This document shows positions 46,678 through 58,938 of a DNA stretch of 64,000 nt, piece after piece (within the stretch, counting starts at the first letter, position 1; every line of letters begins with the position of its first letter). The notes under the pieces are model-generated. The model did no database searches and was not told the DNA's origin. It worked only from the letters and a program-made list of their open reading frames with translations. This DNA comes from Bolinopsis microptera. Lineage: Eukaryota; Ctenophora; Tentaculata; Lobata; Bolinopsidae. Made by a program: the position numbers and the translations under genes. The stretch is taken from positions 2,669,675-2,733,674 of the forward strand of contig NC_087078.1 in NCBI RefSeq assembly GCF_026151205.1, given 5' to 3'.

Positions 46678-49660
46678 TTCATAACTCAGCTGACAAATTT
46701 CATAACCTTTGCATTGGTCACTGTAACATTCAAGGTGGTCTCCTAAATTTAGCTAAAAGTAATGAAACTTGCTCAACTCATTCGAGATCATAAGCTAGAC
46801 ATACTTTCCCTAAATGAGATGAATCCTTAATGATACTATTGACACAGACACATAAATATTCCTTCCTCCTTCAACATTATGCGATGCGACAGGCCAAACA
46901 TTTCTAGGGGTGGTTGTGGCTTAATGATAAACAAAAAACTAGCTTACACAGAATTAGTTATGGATAGTAAGCTTGATAACATTGAAGCATTATGGGTGAA
47001 GCTTAAGAATAGCAAGATCAATGTTTGCTGCTTCTATCGCTCCGGAAATTATTGCAGTGTTGATAACTTTATTGAGTAAATTCATTTTTGCATGAAAAAA
47101 TTGAATGGGAAAAAGGTTATCTGGATTGGAGATATAAACATTGACCAGAATAATATCTCATCCACCCAGTACAAAAAATTAGATATGACCTTGAGATGTT
47201 ACAATCTAGTTCAAACATTCAAGGGATAACTAGAGTTGCTAAACGTGAGACAATTTTACCCAGACTACTATTGATGTAATATTCACTAACTGTATGCAGA
47301 TTTTGTTCAATCTTCTGTTCTTGATGAACGTATTGGGGATCATCAAGCTATTATGTGTGAGATAGATTGTAAAGTACCTATAGCTCCTAAATTTGAAAAG
47401 GTTGAAATTAGAAATCATTGTAAACGTAATGTTAAACAATCTTAGACTATCTAGATACCTGTTCTGATTACAGTCCACTATTGGAAAGTACAGATGTTGA
47501 AGCTATCACTGCTGGCCTTTGTCATCATATTGAACAGGCATATGCAACCTTCTTCCCTTGCAAGACCATAGAAAGGCATGAAAAGTTCATACATAAACCT
47601 TCTACTGAACTTTTAAATGCCATTAATCATACACATTTTCTTCTAAAGAAATTCCGTAAAAAGAAGGATAAGAGAGACAATGGAAATTGCAATAAATGTG
47701 GTACATGTAGCAAATGTATAAAGTGTAATGAGGCCTGGGATTACTACAAGATTCAGAGAAATATTAGAAATAAATTAGCTAAAACCTGCAAAAGGCTAAT
47801 GTAATCGATGATCTACAAGTTAAAAGTGCCAAGAATGATCTTAAAGGGATATGGAAAACTATCAAACTGGCATCAATATGACCCCTGGTACAACTAATTG
47901 TCAAACTATCAATGAGAATGATCCTGAGCTATTTAACTTTCATTTTGCAAATGTTGGATCAAGATTACAAAAATCAGGCCCCCAATATTGAAAGAGTTAG
48001 TTTTACTGATTTTTTACCTCCTAGAACTTCTAACATCTCATTTGATAGATTCCAAGAAATAAATGAAACTGATATCCTAATGTATGTCGAAACGCTCAAG
48101 AATAACAAGGCCTCATATATGACGATGTGCCTCTATTTTTACTTAAGCAAGCTGTACCACACATAGTTGAGCCACTGACCCATATTGTCAATTGAGCCTT
48201 AATACAGGTGTTGTACCAACCCTTTGTAAAAAGCTAGAGTAACTCCCATCCATAAGGCAGGAATGAAAGATGATCCTAATAATTACAGGCCAATATCCAT
48301 CCTTCCACTTGTAGGAAAACTTATAGAGTACTTTGTCGGCAAGCAACTACACTGATTACATGGAAGAGAACAAATTTTTCATCGGCATCAATATGGCTTT
48401 CGGAAAAATCACTCCACAACTTATTTGATGTACGATCTGATGGACGAAATATATGAGTAAATCTAAGTCTTATAAACCAGGAATCATCTTTCTTGATCCT
48501 AAGAAGGCCTTTGACACAGTGAATCATGAAATATTGCTTCAAAAATTGGCAATTTATGGAATTGGTGGCATTGCTTTAACTTGGTTTAAGAACTTCTTAT
48601 CTTGTAGATATCAATGCACTAGGATCAATGGCAAACAAAGCTCATTTTTAGAAGTTCTGAGTGGTGTACCACAAGGAAGCAATCATTGGGCCTATATTAT
48701 TTAGTATCTCATAAATGACATCATTTATGCCTGTACCTATCTAAGCCCTTTCTATTTGCAGATGATGGTGCACTATTCTTGATCAAACCTGCAGAAGCAC
48801 ATTTATAAACATGAAAATAGAAACTTATGACAATCTTTAAATGGCTCAGTGTTAATAAATTATCACTCAATGAAAAGAAGACTGAATTCCTATTGTTTGA
48901 TTCTGTTGATCAACATGATGAATTAACCATTATATGTAATGCGGTAACTTTCACAATCAAGGAATGCAAAGAGACAAAATATCTTGGCCTCATTCTAGAT
49001 AGTAAATTAAACTTCAAAAGCCATGTAGATTATATTATTAGGAAGGTCATGAAGAGAATTGGTACCATGTATAGAAGTAAAGCACTGCTACCCATTAAAT
49101 ATAGGAAAATGTTTGCCAATGCACTCATGTTGCCACAATTCGTTTATTTAGACACGATCTATTGTAGAGCTGGCAAGACAAAACTTGCTGAACTTGACAC
49201 TCTGTACAAAAAGGTAGCCCAAATAGCTCTCAACGTTCCACAAACAGAGAGCAGCCTTAATGTTTATAGAGACATGAAATGGTTACCACTCCATCTTAGA
49301 CGACAACTCCATTGTCAAATTATATGTTTAGAATCATCCATGACAATTTGTCCTACGAACTTTATGAACAAATTTAGTTACATATCAGGAGGTAGTAGGA
49401 GCGGCGGCAAGCTGCAACCTATATGTTAATAGAATCAACATCACATAAAACTTTCATACTTGGGGGCAAATTGTTGGAATAATGTTCAACAGATATACGA
49501 AATCTGCCCGATGTTAAAAGCTTTAGTGATTCGTATAAGAAACAAGCTACTCTCATCTATAACAACAGACCCTAATTACACCGTCGACAATTCATATGAA
49601 AAATTTTACACTGCAATCATAGTCGACGATAACTAAGTATCTTCTAATTCTTTTAAATCT
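46678..49660 (+). pseudogene. LINE second region: endonuclease and reverse transcriptase, frameshifted
   Basis: Starts MTNIHNSADKFHNLCIGHCN, then IQGG, the first motif of APE-type endonucleases. It continues GGCGLMINKKLAYTEL, KINVCCFYRSGNY and VIWIGDINIDQNN (GD-NID). An insert with Cys pairs (CNKCGTCSKCIKC) lies at about 47690. The RT follows: FLDPKKAFDTVNHEILL, then GVPQGS with a 1-bp frameshift, then LFADDGALF. It ends in a post-RT region (KWLSVNKLSLNEKKTEFLLF, YLGLILDSKLNFKSHVDYI) and a terminal WNN segment near 49475. Many frameshifts and stops show it is dead. It lies 4 bp to 200 bp after the 10.5-kb element and in the same orientation as the oxygenase-esterase region, so both form one LINE. 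Confidence 0.75.
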
Positions 49661-50560
49661 GAGGCATATATAATTAATGTATTGAAAGGTTATTCCCTTT
49701 TTTAACACCTTACCATTCTGATTGATTTTGCACATGACTGACATGCTTTAACTGGAGAAGGGGTTCGCACAGTGGTAGTTTTATAAACCACTTTTAATTT
49801 ATTGACCTATTATACCTAGTGGTAGTTTTATAGACCACATTTAATTTATTAACTTATTATACTTAGTATTTATTTTTGGTGACTGTATCACCCAGTTTTA
49901 ACATTTGATAATTGTACAGTTTATTGACGACACATTGACTGAATGTTATTTTATATTCTAATTTATATTCTAGATATTTTATTTATTTTTCAACAGACGA
50001 CAACTTCCTGTTTTTTTTTTCTTCTTTATTAGTTACTCATTTCTCTTGTACAGACTGTTTTACAAGGACATTGACAGAAGATACTAACATTAGGCATTCA
50101 TTATTGCATCTAAATTATTTCACTTGCATTAGGTTTAGAAATTTTATTCTCTGGTTAACAGATTTCAAATGTTCAATTAATTTGTAGTATGACAGTAAGG
50201 TATATAAGAAGTTATTTAATTTTGCTTGGGCTATTATATTGACTATTGAGGTTTAATGATGATATGGAATTTGAATTTTAATATATAAAGTTACACTATG
50301 TGGTTGGGGCATTTTGCATAGTAAATATGGTTACTACTCCTATATATCATATTATTTGATTGGTATTCGATTTCTGATTATTTCCCTAGGAATATGATTA
50401 ATATATCTCAATTTGGCTTTAGGTAGGGTGCCCCGCTAAAAGAACTGGATTCTTCCAGGAAGCATCCCATGCACAGAGCTTGGTCTACATATATATTAAA
50501 TTATTAACCATTCATTCTGTATGTGCACAAAAATTTATTTCAATAAAATAAATCAAATAC
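49661..50560. other. 3' region of the preceding LINE, AT-rich
   Basis: Likely the LINE 3' UTR. It contains two tandem copies of an approximately 52-bp unit (GTGGTAGTTTTATAAACCAC at about 49770 and GTGGTAGTTTTATAGACCAC at about 49820), each with a small hairpin formed by GTGGT...ACCAC. No gene seen. Confidence 0.5.
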
Positions 50561-50564
50561 CTTT

Positions 50565-50728
50565 TTGTTTAATGCAGCCAAGCTTTGGAACACTGTTCTT
50601 TTAAAAATGCTCACTTCAAGCAATTGCCTAGAAGCTTCCATTAACTTGATAAAATCGAGAACCAAAGCACTATTAATACAATCACAGGCTGCTGACTTAA
50701 AAGATACTTAATAATAATAATAATAAAT
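50565..50728 (+). pseudogene. LINE C-terminal fragment with (TAA)n tail
   Basis: Reads AAKLWNTVLLKMLTSSNCLE, then ASINLIKSRTKALLIQSQAA, which resembles the LWN...FK...L end of many LINE ORF2 proteins. It is followed by an (ATA)n run at 50711-50727 that fits a LINE 3' tail. Too short for a family call. Confidence 0.4.
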
Positions 50729-51448
50729 TAATGTTATTTTGATACAGCACCAAAAGGTTAAATAATTTAAATTTAACCCTTATGCTCAGCTGTAAATGAT
50801 ACCTAAATGACAGTAGAGATCGTGCATCTCGCCTTGGACTGGAATTAAAAACGGAAGTTTATAGCTACAAGTTAAATCCTGACTAAATAAGGCAGAAACA
50901 CCTTTAACAAGAAGATATCCAGGAAAGGTTAGCAGGTTTTCTAACAAAACATATGAAAAATAGATGATGACCACAAGAAATCTATGTATGAGACTCCAAA
51001 TATATATAACTCCAAATATACAAACAATCTGAATACTTCAATATCCAATACAAAATTATTAAAAAAGCTTACTGCAGAACAGTAACTGATGTTACAGAAA
51101 ATCCAATACAGTCATGTCAAATTATCTGGGCAACATACAAGTCTAGAGACGGTGAAATAAACAGAGTGGAAGAAGATGCTAAAATACTTGAGACAAAATA
51201 CAAAGAATAAGGCAGCTTTCTCCTGGGTGCCAACCCAAAAAATGTTGGTGTCCCGGGATAGAGCCTCCTTTTCTGACCTACACTAAAATTTTGTTGGCAG
51301 ACACAGTGAAACACGGAAAAGAATAATATCTCGAATGTTGCCCGAAAATCCTGAAAAATTAGTAGCCTAAAATAATTTAATTTAAAGCGTAAAATTGACC
51401 TGCTATAGGATGAAGATTTTAAAAATCTTCTGATAGTGTATTATTTAC
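50729..51448. other. Non-coding stretch between two LINEs
   Basis: No gene supported. A GAAGATTTTTAAAATCTTC hairpin at about 51412-51430 lies just after the stop of the minus-strand LINE and is probably in its 3' UTR. Confidence 0.5.
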
Positions 51449-54268
51449 TCAGTACATATCAAAGGACTTTCTAAACAGATGAGCTTTTAGTTTTCCCTTA
51501 AAGTCATTGATGTTTACACATTTCCTGATTTCTTGAGGAAGGTTGTTCCATAATCTTGGAGCAGATGAAGAGAAGGCTCTTGGTGGACTGTTTATAGGGC
51601 AATGAAGAGACACATCTCTGCCACCACTGGGATTGTACTTGACAAGGTTTGACAGGTATGAAGGTGCTAGTCCATGGAGCAGTTTGAAAGTTAGCAGGAG
51701 TATTTTAAATTCAATACGTTCTTGTACCTTGAGCCAATGAAGTTCTTTTATGTAGGGCTCAACTTCTTCTCTCCTCTTTAGACCTTTAACTAAGCGACAT
51801 GCTCTGTTTTGCAGAGATTGTAGCTGTTTCAAAACAGAATGATTAGTACCATAGTAAAGTGCATTGCAGTAGTCAAGCGAACTAATAACAAGAGATTGTA
51901 CGATGATTTGCATTTGATCTTCAGAGAGGAATGGTTTCATTTTTGCAATATTCCGCATCTTGTGGCAGTTTGCAGCTTTAAGCTTCTTTATCTGAGGATT
52001 TAGAGTCAGAGAGGAATCCAATGTAAAGCCAAGGTTTTTGGTAACGTTAACAAGTCTTATACAGACAGAAGATTTTAGGAAGACACCTCCAATTTCTAAT
52101 TCTGACAATAAACGTTTTGAACCAAAAACTATAATTTCAGTTTTAGTTGGATTCAGAAGAAGGAAGTGATTCGTCATCCAGGTCTCGATTTCTCTAAAAC
52201 AGGAGGGCAGGTCTTCGCTGAGGACTTGATATTCTGTAGCGGATGAAAATGACTTGTAGATCTGGTGATCATCAGCATAGCCATGGATCAGAAATTGCTT
52301 TGATTTTACAGAAGAGTAAATTGAGCGGATGTAGATATTGAACAACACAGGGCCAAGGACAGAGCCCTGTGGGACACCAAACTTTATTACAATTTCTTCA
52401 GATTCTAGGTCACCTATCTTGACTTTTTGACAACGACCACGGATGAAGCTGGTGAACCATTTCAAGGCTGTTCCCGCAATCCCAATCTCACACTTCAATA
52501 TATTGATCAGTTTGATATGGTCAACTGTGTCGAATGCAGCACTCAGGTCTAAAAGCATTACAACTGTTGCTGTGTTTTCATTAGTGGCTATGAGGAGGTC
52601 ATTGACTATGGTAATGAGGAGTGTTTCTGTGCTGTGATGCTTTTTGTAACCAGACTGGTGGTCGATGTTGAGATTATTCTTGGCTAGATGTTCATTGAGG
52701 CATTTTAATACAAAGCGCTCAATGAGTTTACCGATGAATGTAAGATTAGAGATGGGTCTATAATTCTTTAAGTTCTCAGTGTCTAGGGAATCTCCTTTGA
52801 TTAGGGGAGTGAGATGTGCTAGTTTGATTCCCTCCATATTTCCAGTTGAAAGAGAAACGTTGATAATATCACAAAGGGTAGGGAGGATTAGCTCAAGGTG
52901 CTCTGACAAGAGTTCTTTAGGTAGTGGATCAATCGATGAGGTTTTGATGCCAGATTCTTTGATCAATTCTCTTACTTCAAAAATAGTAGCTTTTCTAAAT
53001 TCAGATAATGCCTGGCCATTGAAGTTTGGAGAACTATTAGTCACAGTAGTGTTGGGAAATGATGTTCGGATTTTCTCAATTTTTTCAGTAAAATACTGGT
53101 TAAAGGCATTTACAGTTTCCTGAAGATTTTCTGAAGATGGTAAAGTGAGGTTCTTTTCTTTATCCAGGAAAGTGTCTACAAATTTGTAAAGGCTCTTTTG
53201 TGAGTGTTTGTATTTTTGGAAAGTATTAGAGAAAAACAGTTTTTTCTTTTTGAGAGTCAGCTCTGAACAGTGCTCTCGCAAATGAACAAAGATATCATGA
53301 TCAATGTCAAGACTTGACTTTTTCCAGGCTTTCTCAGCCTTTCTTCTGTCGGCTCTTGCAACTTTGTATTCGCCATCAAACCAGGGAGCAGTGGGAATGT
53401 CTTTGATGGTTTTGGAATATTCTGGAGCATGTACATTTAGTATATGTTGACACCCATTGTTAAATTGAGTCACAACATCAGAGAAGCTCTTTTCTTCAAA
53501 AACCAACTCAGATAGAGCAACAGATAAATCACCTTTAAATTGTTCCTGATCTATGTCTCTGATCTTTCTAAAGCGTATGACTTTCTCACATTTGTCGATG
53601 TCAGGAGGCTTATGAAGCTGAAATATAATCGGATAGTGGTCACAGGATGGGAAGCTTTTGGCCATGTTTTGCATTACCTCAACAGAAGTTTGATCTACTA
53701 CTTTGTGCGAAGAAATAACAGGATCAAGGATGTGACCTTTTTTATGTGTTGGTGAGTAGACAAGTTGATGAAGCCCAAAAGATGATAGTATGGTGCTCCA
53801 CTCGCTCACATGGGCAGAGATTCTGTCTAGGTGCATATTAACATCTCCGCATAGCAAGAAATGCTTGTATTTTGAGAATGCATCCGCCAGGAAATCTTCA
53901 AAATCAGAGAGGAAATTTCCCAAGGACCCAGGTGGACGGTAGACACAGGAGCAGAAGACGACAGACCCATCAACGAGTTTCAGTTTTGCGTTAATTGCCT
54001 CAAATGATCCGTCATTGTTGGCAAAAACTTTGATTAGACGAACACATGATTTGTAGATTATGGCAACACCTCCACCTGATTTGTCTTTGCGATACACTTG
54101 GTAAAGTTTATAGCCATAGTTTTTTATTATTGCAGTGGTGTTGTTGTTCTCATCAGTTAGCCATGTTTCTGTAACAAAGAAAATAGATATGTTGTTATCT
54201 TCTAAAAAGTTCATAACATGGTCAACTTTGTTGTTTAGAGAGCGAACATTCCAGCTTGCACATTTCAT
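51449..54268 (-). CDS. LINE ORF2: APE endonuclease plus reverse transcriptase, intact
   Basis: The first in-frame ATG (54268) gives 939 aa; the frame is open slightly further from a GTG. The endonuclease is at residues about 1-240: MKCASWNVRSLNNKVDHVMN (N motif), FVTETWL (E), RKDKSGGGVAI, FCSCVYRPPG, LLCGDVNMHLD (D), SCDHYPI (SDH type). The RT is at about 490-750: LTPLIKGDSLDTENLKNYRP, VVMLLDLSAAFDTVDH, FGVPQGSVLGPVLFNIYI, GYADDHQIY (catalytic YADD), LLLNPTKTEIIVFG, NLGFTLD. The end reads RLWNNLPQEIRK...FRKSFDMY. It belongs to the CR1/L2-like group by these motifs. It nicks target DNA and copies the RNA at the nick. No stop or frameshift, so the copy may be young. It starts 11 nt after the end of ORF1. 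Confidence 0.9.
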   Translation of the reverse strand: MKCASWNVRSLNNKVDHVMNFLEDNNISIFFVTETWLTDENNNTTAIIKNYGYKLYQVYRKDKSGGGVAIIYKSCVRLIKVFANNDGSFEAINAKLKLVDGSVVFCSCVYRPPGSLGNFLSDFEDFLADAFSKYKHFLLCGDVNMHLDRISAHVSEWSTILSSFGLHQLVYSPTHKKGHILDPVISSHKVVDQTSVEVMQNMAKSFPSCDHYPIIFQLHKPPDIDKCEKVIRFRKIRDIDQEQFKGDLSVALSELVFEEKSFSDVVTQFNNGCQHILNVHAPEYSKTIKDIPTAPWFDGEYKVARADRRKAEKAWKKSSLDIDHDIFVHLREHCSELTLKKKKLFFSNTFQKYKHSQKSLYKFVDTFLDKEKNLTLPSSENLQETVNAFNQYFTEKIEKIRTSFPNTTVTNSSPNFNGQALSEFRKATIFEVRELIKESGIKTSSIDPLPKELLSEHLELILPTLCDIINVSLSTGNMEGIKLAHLTPLIKGDSLDTENLKNYRPISNLTFIGKLIERFVLKCLNEHLAKNNLNIDHQSGYKKHHSTETLLITIVNDLLIATNENTATVVMLLDLSAAFDTVDHIKLINILKCEIGIAGTALKWFTSFIRGRCQKVKIGDLESEEIVIKFGVPQGSVLGPVLFNIYIRSIYSSVKSKQFLIHGYADDHQIYKSFSSATEYQVLSEDLPSCFREIETWMTNHFLLLNPTKTEIIVFGSKRLLSELEIGGVFLKSSVCIRLVNVTKNLGFTLDSSLTLNPQIKKLKAANCHKMRNIAKMKPFLSEDQMQIIVQSLVISSLDYCNALYYGTNHSVLKQLQSLQNRACRLVKGLKRREEVEPYIKELHWLKVQERIEFKILLLTFKLLHGLAPSYLSNLVKYNPSGGRDVSLHCPINSPPRAFSSSAPRLWNNLPQEIRKCVNINDFKGKLKAHLFRKSFDMY

Positions 54269-54278
54269 ACTAAGGCTC

Positions 54279-55577
54279 TTAACTCCAGTCTTGTTCTTCA
54301 CCAGTTTTTTTGGGTGTAATATGAGATTGAATGCTTAAGCTTGTGCTGTTCAGAGATATAGGCTGGGCATGATCTATCTGTGGCTGAGTGTGTGTACTGT
54401 TCATCAGTTCTATTAGAATTTTACAGTTAGCACAGGAGGGTTGAAAGGAATGTGTGTCTTTATTTGTACATGAGTTAGTTTCATGATCTTCAGTGCAATG
54501 AGCACAGACATGGTTAGATGCTTGGCACTGGGCTGAGTAATGACCAAACTTTTGGCATTTATTACATCGTTTGATGTAAAAGTGATCATACACCTTGCAG
54601 CGGTACAAACCTATCGATAGGAAACTGTCACGATTTTCAATTAGCTTCCTTATGGCATTGCTCACTCTAACAGAAGCTTGAAACAGTGGTTTTTCTGTTT
54701 GATAATTTCGTTGTTTGCGGACTGAGAGTACAGAGAATGTTTCACCAGAATCAATGAGGGACTTGATGTCAGGGTAAAGTTTCATAATGGTTTCAAAGAG
54801 ATCATCAGTTGTGATTTCATCTCTAATCCCGGAAATGGATATCGTAGGCAATTTGGTTATAGGTTGCTTGAGATCAGATTTGGGAAATTTTTTGGAGATA
54901 GATTGAACTAGCTTTGTTCGATCAGCTTGACTAGATGTGGTGATAACTGTCTCACCTTTCTTGTTTTCGAAGGTATTATCTACAAAAATGTTATTTTCTG
55001 TGATAATAGTTTTAAGGTCAGATAATGGAACTTTTTCTCCCCCTTCAGAGACTATTACTGAAGCTGGATGCCTCAGTTTTTCTACTCTGCTGCTGTCACG
55101 CCAGGGATTTTCGACAACACCATTAGAGCCACCAGTTTCATGGTTACTATTAACTGGTGAAAGGGTTGGTGATATGTAACAGTTTCCTGCGGTCAAACTT
55201 AATCCATGAAGAGTGGCAGGATTTAACAAGAGATTTTTAATGGTGTCTATGTCAGCATCTAGTTTTGACATTTTTGTTTCAAGGGTGTGTACATGGGTTT
55301 TTAAATCAGCAGCGTTTCTCAGGTTTGCTAATGTAACACAAGAGTCACAATGGAAGAGGAAACTTCCAAAACGTTTACCTTTCTGTTTTGATTCAGTGTT
55401 AGCATTGAAAGATTTCAGTAAGGACGGGGAGCATACATTATCAGGAAAGTTAACACGTTTACCGTCCTTTAGTTCATAACAAGTAGCGTGAAAATTGCTC
55501 TTACATTCATAACAACATACCACTTCTCCTTTAGAATCAAACGAGCAGTTTCTGCAGATTCCATCAGCAGCTAACAT
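54279..55577 (-). CDS. LINE ORF1: PHD-like zinc finger and CCHC knuckle protein
   Basis: From ATG 55577, 432 aa; the frame is open further upstream without an ATG. Near the N terminus, CRNCSFDSKGEVVCCYECKS followed by NFHATCYEL is a C4HC3 (PHD-like) finger. A helical segment (LKTHVHTLETKMSKLDADID) follows. The middle (TISISGIRDEITTDDLFETI ... PLFQASVRVSNAIRKL) resembles the RRM-like fold of LINE ORF1 proteins. Then comes a CCHC knuckle, CNKCQKFGHYSAQC, and a second Cys/His group, CAHCTEDHETNSC. ORF1 proteins bind LINE RNA and act as nucleic-acid chaperones. It precedes ORF2 by 11 nt, so ORF2 is probably translated by termination-reinitiation from the same mRNA. Confidence 0.85.
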   Translation of the reverse strand: MLAADGICRNCSFDSKGEVVCCYECKSNFHATCYELKDGKRVNFPDNVCSPSLLKSFNANTESKQKGKRFGSFLFHCDSCVTLANLRNAADLKTHVHTLETKMSKLDADIDTIKNLLLNPATLHGLSLTAGNCYISPTLSPVNSNHETGGSNGVVENPWRDSSRVEKLRHPASVIVSEGGEKVPLSDLKTIITENNIFVDNTFENKKGETVITTSSQADRTKLVQSISKKFPKSDLKQPITKLPTISISGIRDEITTDDLFETIMKLYPDIKSLIDSGETFSVLSVRKQRNYQTEKPLFQASVRVSNAIRKLIENRDSFLSIGLYRCKVYDHFYIKRCNKCQKFGHYSAQCQASNHVCAHCTEDHETNSCTNKDTHSFQPSCANCKILIELMNSTHTQPQIDHAQPISLNSTSLSIQSHITPKKTGEEQDWS

Positions 55578-55693
55578 ACGTGGATCGTTCACAACAAAAC
55601 AAGGGGGGCTGGCACTATCATCATTGTCATTATCATTACCATTGTCATGTTGCCCCTGTAAGACATGATTTGAGGAGTCCAGCCTCTGAGTTT

Positions 55694-56640
55694 TGATCGG
55701 GATCTACCATTCTTTTGGGAGGATGGAGACAGATATAAAATCTTTTATGATGTATAACTCAGAAGTTTCGGGGTCCTCAAATTATTTGTTATATAGTAGT
55801 GTTGAAAGTATTAAAACTTGGACTCCAAACAATTTTGGACTCCAAACAATTTTAAATTGCAGTAACCTAATCTTATTGCAGCGGCACACACTTACTATTA
55901 CTATCGTGATTGTACTACAGACTGAAAAACTCTCAGATCGATTTTGGGCGTTTTTAACCACTTGTAATTAAACATCTTAATTTATAAATGTTTATTTAGA
56001 ACGAATTAATAATTAATATTTGATAATTTATTGGATAGTTTAGTCTGATATTGATACTGATAGTGTTATTATTGAATGAAGCTTACTCCAGACATAAATA
56101 ATACTACTTCTTTTAACAAAGGGACTTGGAGTGTAAACGACCAAGTTTGCATAAATGTCTATCCAACCAAGACTTCAGGAGGCAAGGGTGGGTGCGTATA
56201 CTTTACGGTCTGCAGTCTCCGATCCTGTATCACCCTGGATTCTTTTCGACGTATCTTTGTAAAAGGTATATACCTTTTAGTCACTCTCTTGCCACTCCAA
56301 GTCCACTATGATATTATTAGCTTTAGCAATGCACTTTCTCGCGTGATCATCAAATTTAAAAGCACATTCTTCATAGCATTGACAAAAAGAAATGGCCATC
56401 TTACTACTATTCTATACTGTTCCTGTGGCTGTGGAGAACAGACTGCAAATCATTTACTGACTAGATATGATCATGTTGCAATGAAAAATAAATATATTGC
56501 AGGACATACTAAATGGCAGTTGGTACCAAAGCTGCAGATCTGGTCGAATCGTTGACTTCGGCTGACTAACCCAGCAGTTCCAGGATCAGCAATGGACTAA
56601 TGGATTTGGCATTATAAGTAAGCCTCAGGTGTAGCGCTCG
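55694..56640. other. LINE 5' flank and unassigned sequence with a CysCys-Gly fragment
   Basis: A roughly 50-bp segment near 55770-55822 is the reverse complement of about 34128-34172. From 56380 a plus-strand frame reads TILYCSCGCGEQTANHLLTR, then YDH. This resembles the C-CG-E-T-HLL motif at the end of some LINE ORF2 proteins and is probably a truncated LINE remnant. Confidence 0.4.
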
Positions 56641-58115
56641 ATTCTATGAAACATCTTTTCGTATGTAATAGACAGTTATAGATGCGAAACATTTTCGCGC
56701 AGCGCTACAGTAATTGCAAAATTGCAAAAATTGCAAAAATCCAAATATCTTTTATGTTTTAACAGCTCAATAAATGTTTACCTGGGGACCCCGGCCCAGG
56801 CTATTGTATTTATGTTCACAATCATAGAGATTCGGCGGAATTACATGCTGAGCGCCGCCCAGTAAAAATAAATGTTTGCTTTTACTTTTTTTGTTTGCGT
56901 TCAGTTTGCATTTTCTCGCAACCACTTTGGTAGATCGAAAAAATTCACCATTGGGCCTCGCCGAGCTGCGAAGGATTGACATCGTGAATCAAATTTTACT
57001 CAAGCTTACGTACCTAGCTGGGGATCCTAGGCTATAATGTTCATAAACATGTGGATAGAGATTTGGCGGAATGAACAGCTGAGCGCCACCCAGTAATTAA
57101 AAACTGAAGCCTTTTCACTATTCAGAAAATACTTGTCATACGTTGTATGACCCGCCGCGCACAAGTGCGCGGCTCCCCTGTACCGTATATACTCTACAGG
57201 GGTGACACCATAGTGAAACGACCGTGGGGCCACTACGACCGTGGGGTAACTACGTAATACAAGAAAATACAAAAAGTTATAATTTGTATAAAATAATATG
57301 CATGATTAAATAACATGTAATATAAAAACATAATGTGAAATACCAGCACCAATTTAATTCTGTTAAATAATTTGACATACGTTGCATGCCACTTTTCGCG
57401 TGCGAAGCGCGCGCCGCCGAAGGCGGAAATATCTATGATATTTGGGATACGTAACATGTATCAATAAATAATTTACAATTTAACCTTTTTTATCCGAATC
57501 GTTAAAAATACGTATTTCTTTTAATTAGGAATTATTAATATAAATTATAAATATGGAATACAAATGAATTGCTCCAGAAATGAAAAATGATTAAAAAACC
57601 AAATTCAAAATTTGAATAATCAATAATTTTGTAGCGCGATGCACTACTGGGTCGCGCCGCGCATCAAATAATTCTTCTTGCAACCAAGATCGGCGAGATG
57701 CACCACTGTACCTCACCGAGCTGCGAAGGATTGACATCGTGAATCAATCAATAATTATGCAAAAAGAAAATTATCAAAAATGTGTATCACGTCTTGACGG
57801 ATGTAAGTTACTCGTCTAAATTTCTTCGAAGTAGCGCGCGCCGCTTTCTTCTCGAAAGTGCTACGAAGTAGCGAGCGCCGGGCCAGACCATTAACAATGG
57901 TCAATATCACGTCGTGACCCCCATTGTCGGTTTACTTAGTATTGGTGAAAACCACGATACAGCCACGATACAACGGCGCACTCGTGCGCGGCGGGCATAC
58001 AACGTATGGATATCAAAAATATGATAATGTAAAATTTAAAAATTAATGGTTTGGTATTTATAATTTGATATAATATAACAAATATTTTTTAAACTTTAAA
58101 ATAGATACAATTTAA
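56641..58115. repeat. Block of GC-rich dispersed repeats
   Basis: Three repeat themes shared with 1-60 and 23020-24580 occur here. The first is the GCCGCGCAC hairpin (57154-57173 and 57974-57992). The second is the GACGGATGT...ACTCGTCTAAATTTCTTCG arm (57793-57905). The third is the CCTGGGTCCCC / TGAACATAAATA motif in complement (about 56785-56835 and 57010-57065). The TAGCGCGATGCACTACTG motif at 57633 matches 23706 and 23975. No gene seen; short open frames lack any domain. Confidence 0.65.
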
Positions 58116-58938
58116 AATTTGAGTGTGAGCTGATGCAATGAATTTAAAGTGGCAATTTAAATGTTAAACGCCGCGCGCTATTTCAAAGAAAAATGAAATT
58201 GAGCGCTATTTTACGAGAACATCTATAATTTGGTAAAGAAGCATTTTTAGTAGATTTTGATCGTTTGATTTGGGATCTCGTCAAGTTTATTTATTTATTA
58301 TAACAAGAATATTTCTAAGTATAACGCCTTCTATATTCAACCTTAGTCATTGAATATAGTTGATTATCAATCCCAATGCAATAGTTCATAAATTTAGATG
58401 GACTCAATGGATAATGACACGGATAATGTCAGTTAAACAAAAATTCAGTAAAACAAAAATTTCAATTTTATGCCATTTATTACAGAGTAAACAAGTTTAC
58501 AATAAATCAATTTGATATTTAAAGGAATCCTAATTCAATGTGTAGTATGATTGTCACTCTTTAAATAGATTAGATATAGGTTGACGGGGCAAAGGAGTGT
58601 GCGTGCTGTTCGCTATTGCTCACACCAAACGGCAACCTAGTAAATGTTTTGTATGGACACCGGTCTCTATCACGATACAAAATTAGGATTGTAGCATTTA
58701 TTGTATAACTTTTAGTGCAGTGGAGGGAGCGGTGTGGTGCATTAATAGAGTGACAGCCTACTGATTTAGAGTTGTTTTTAAGTGAGCATAATGTGTATAT
58801 TTTTGGACCTAAAGGCTTTACTATGGCAACTTTAAAATTGGTTCTTTTAATCATTTATTAAATATCACTTTAAAAATATATAAATCTGGTATCGGTTCAC
58901 ACTGTGAACCAGTCCTATAAAAAAAAACCCTCTTAAAT
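58116..58938. other. AT-rich non-coding stretch
   Basis: No gene supported on either strand. The minus-strand open frame at 58570-58854 has no recognisable domain. Confidence 0.5.
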
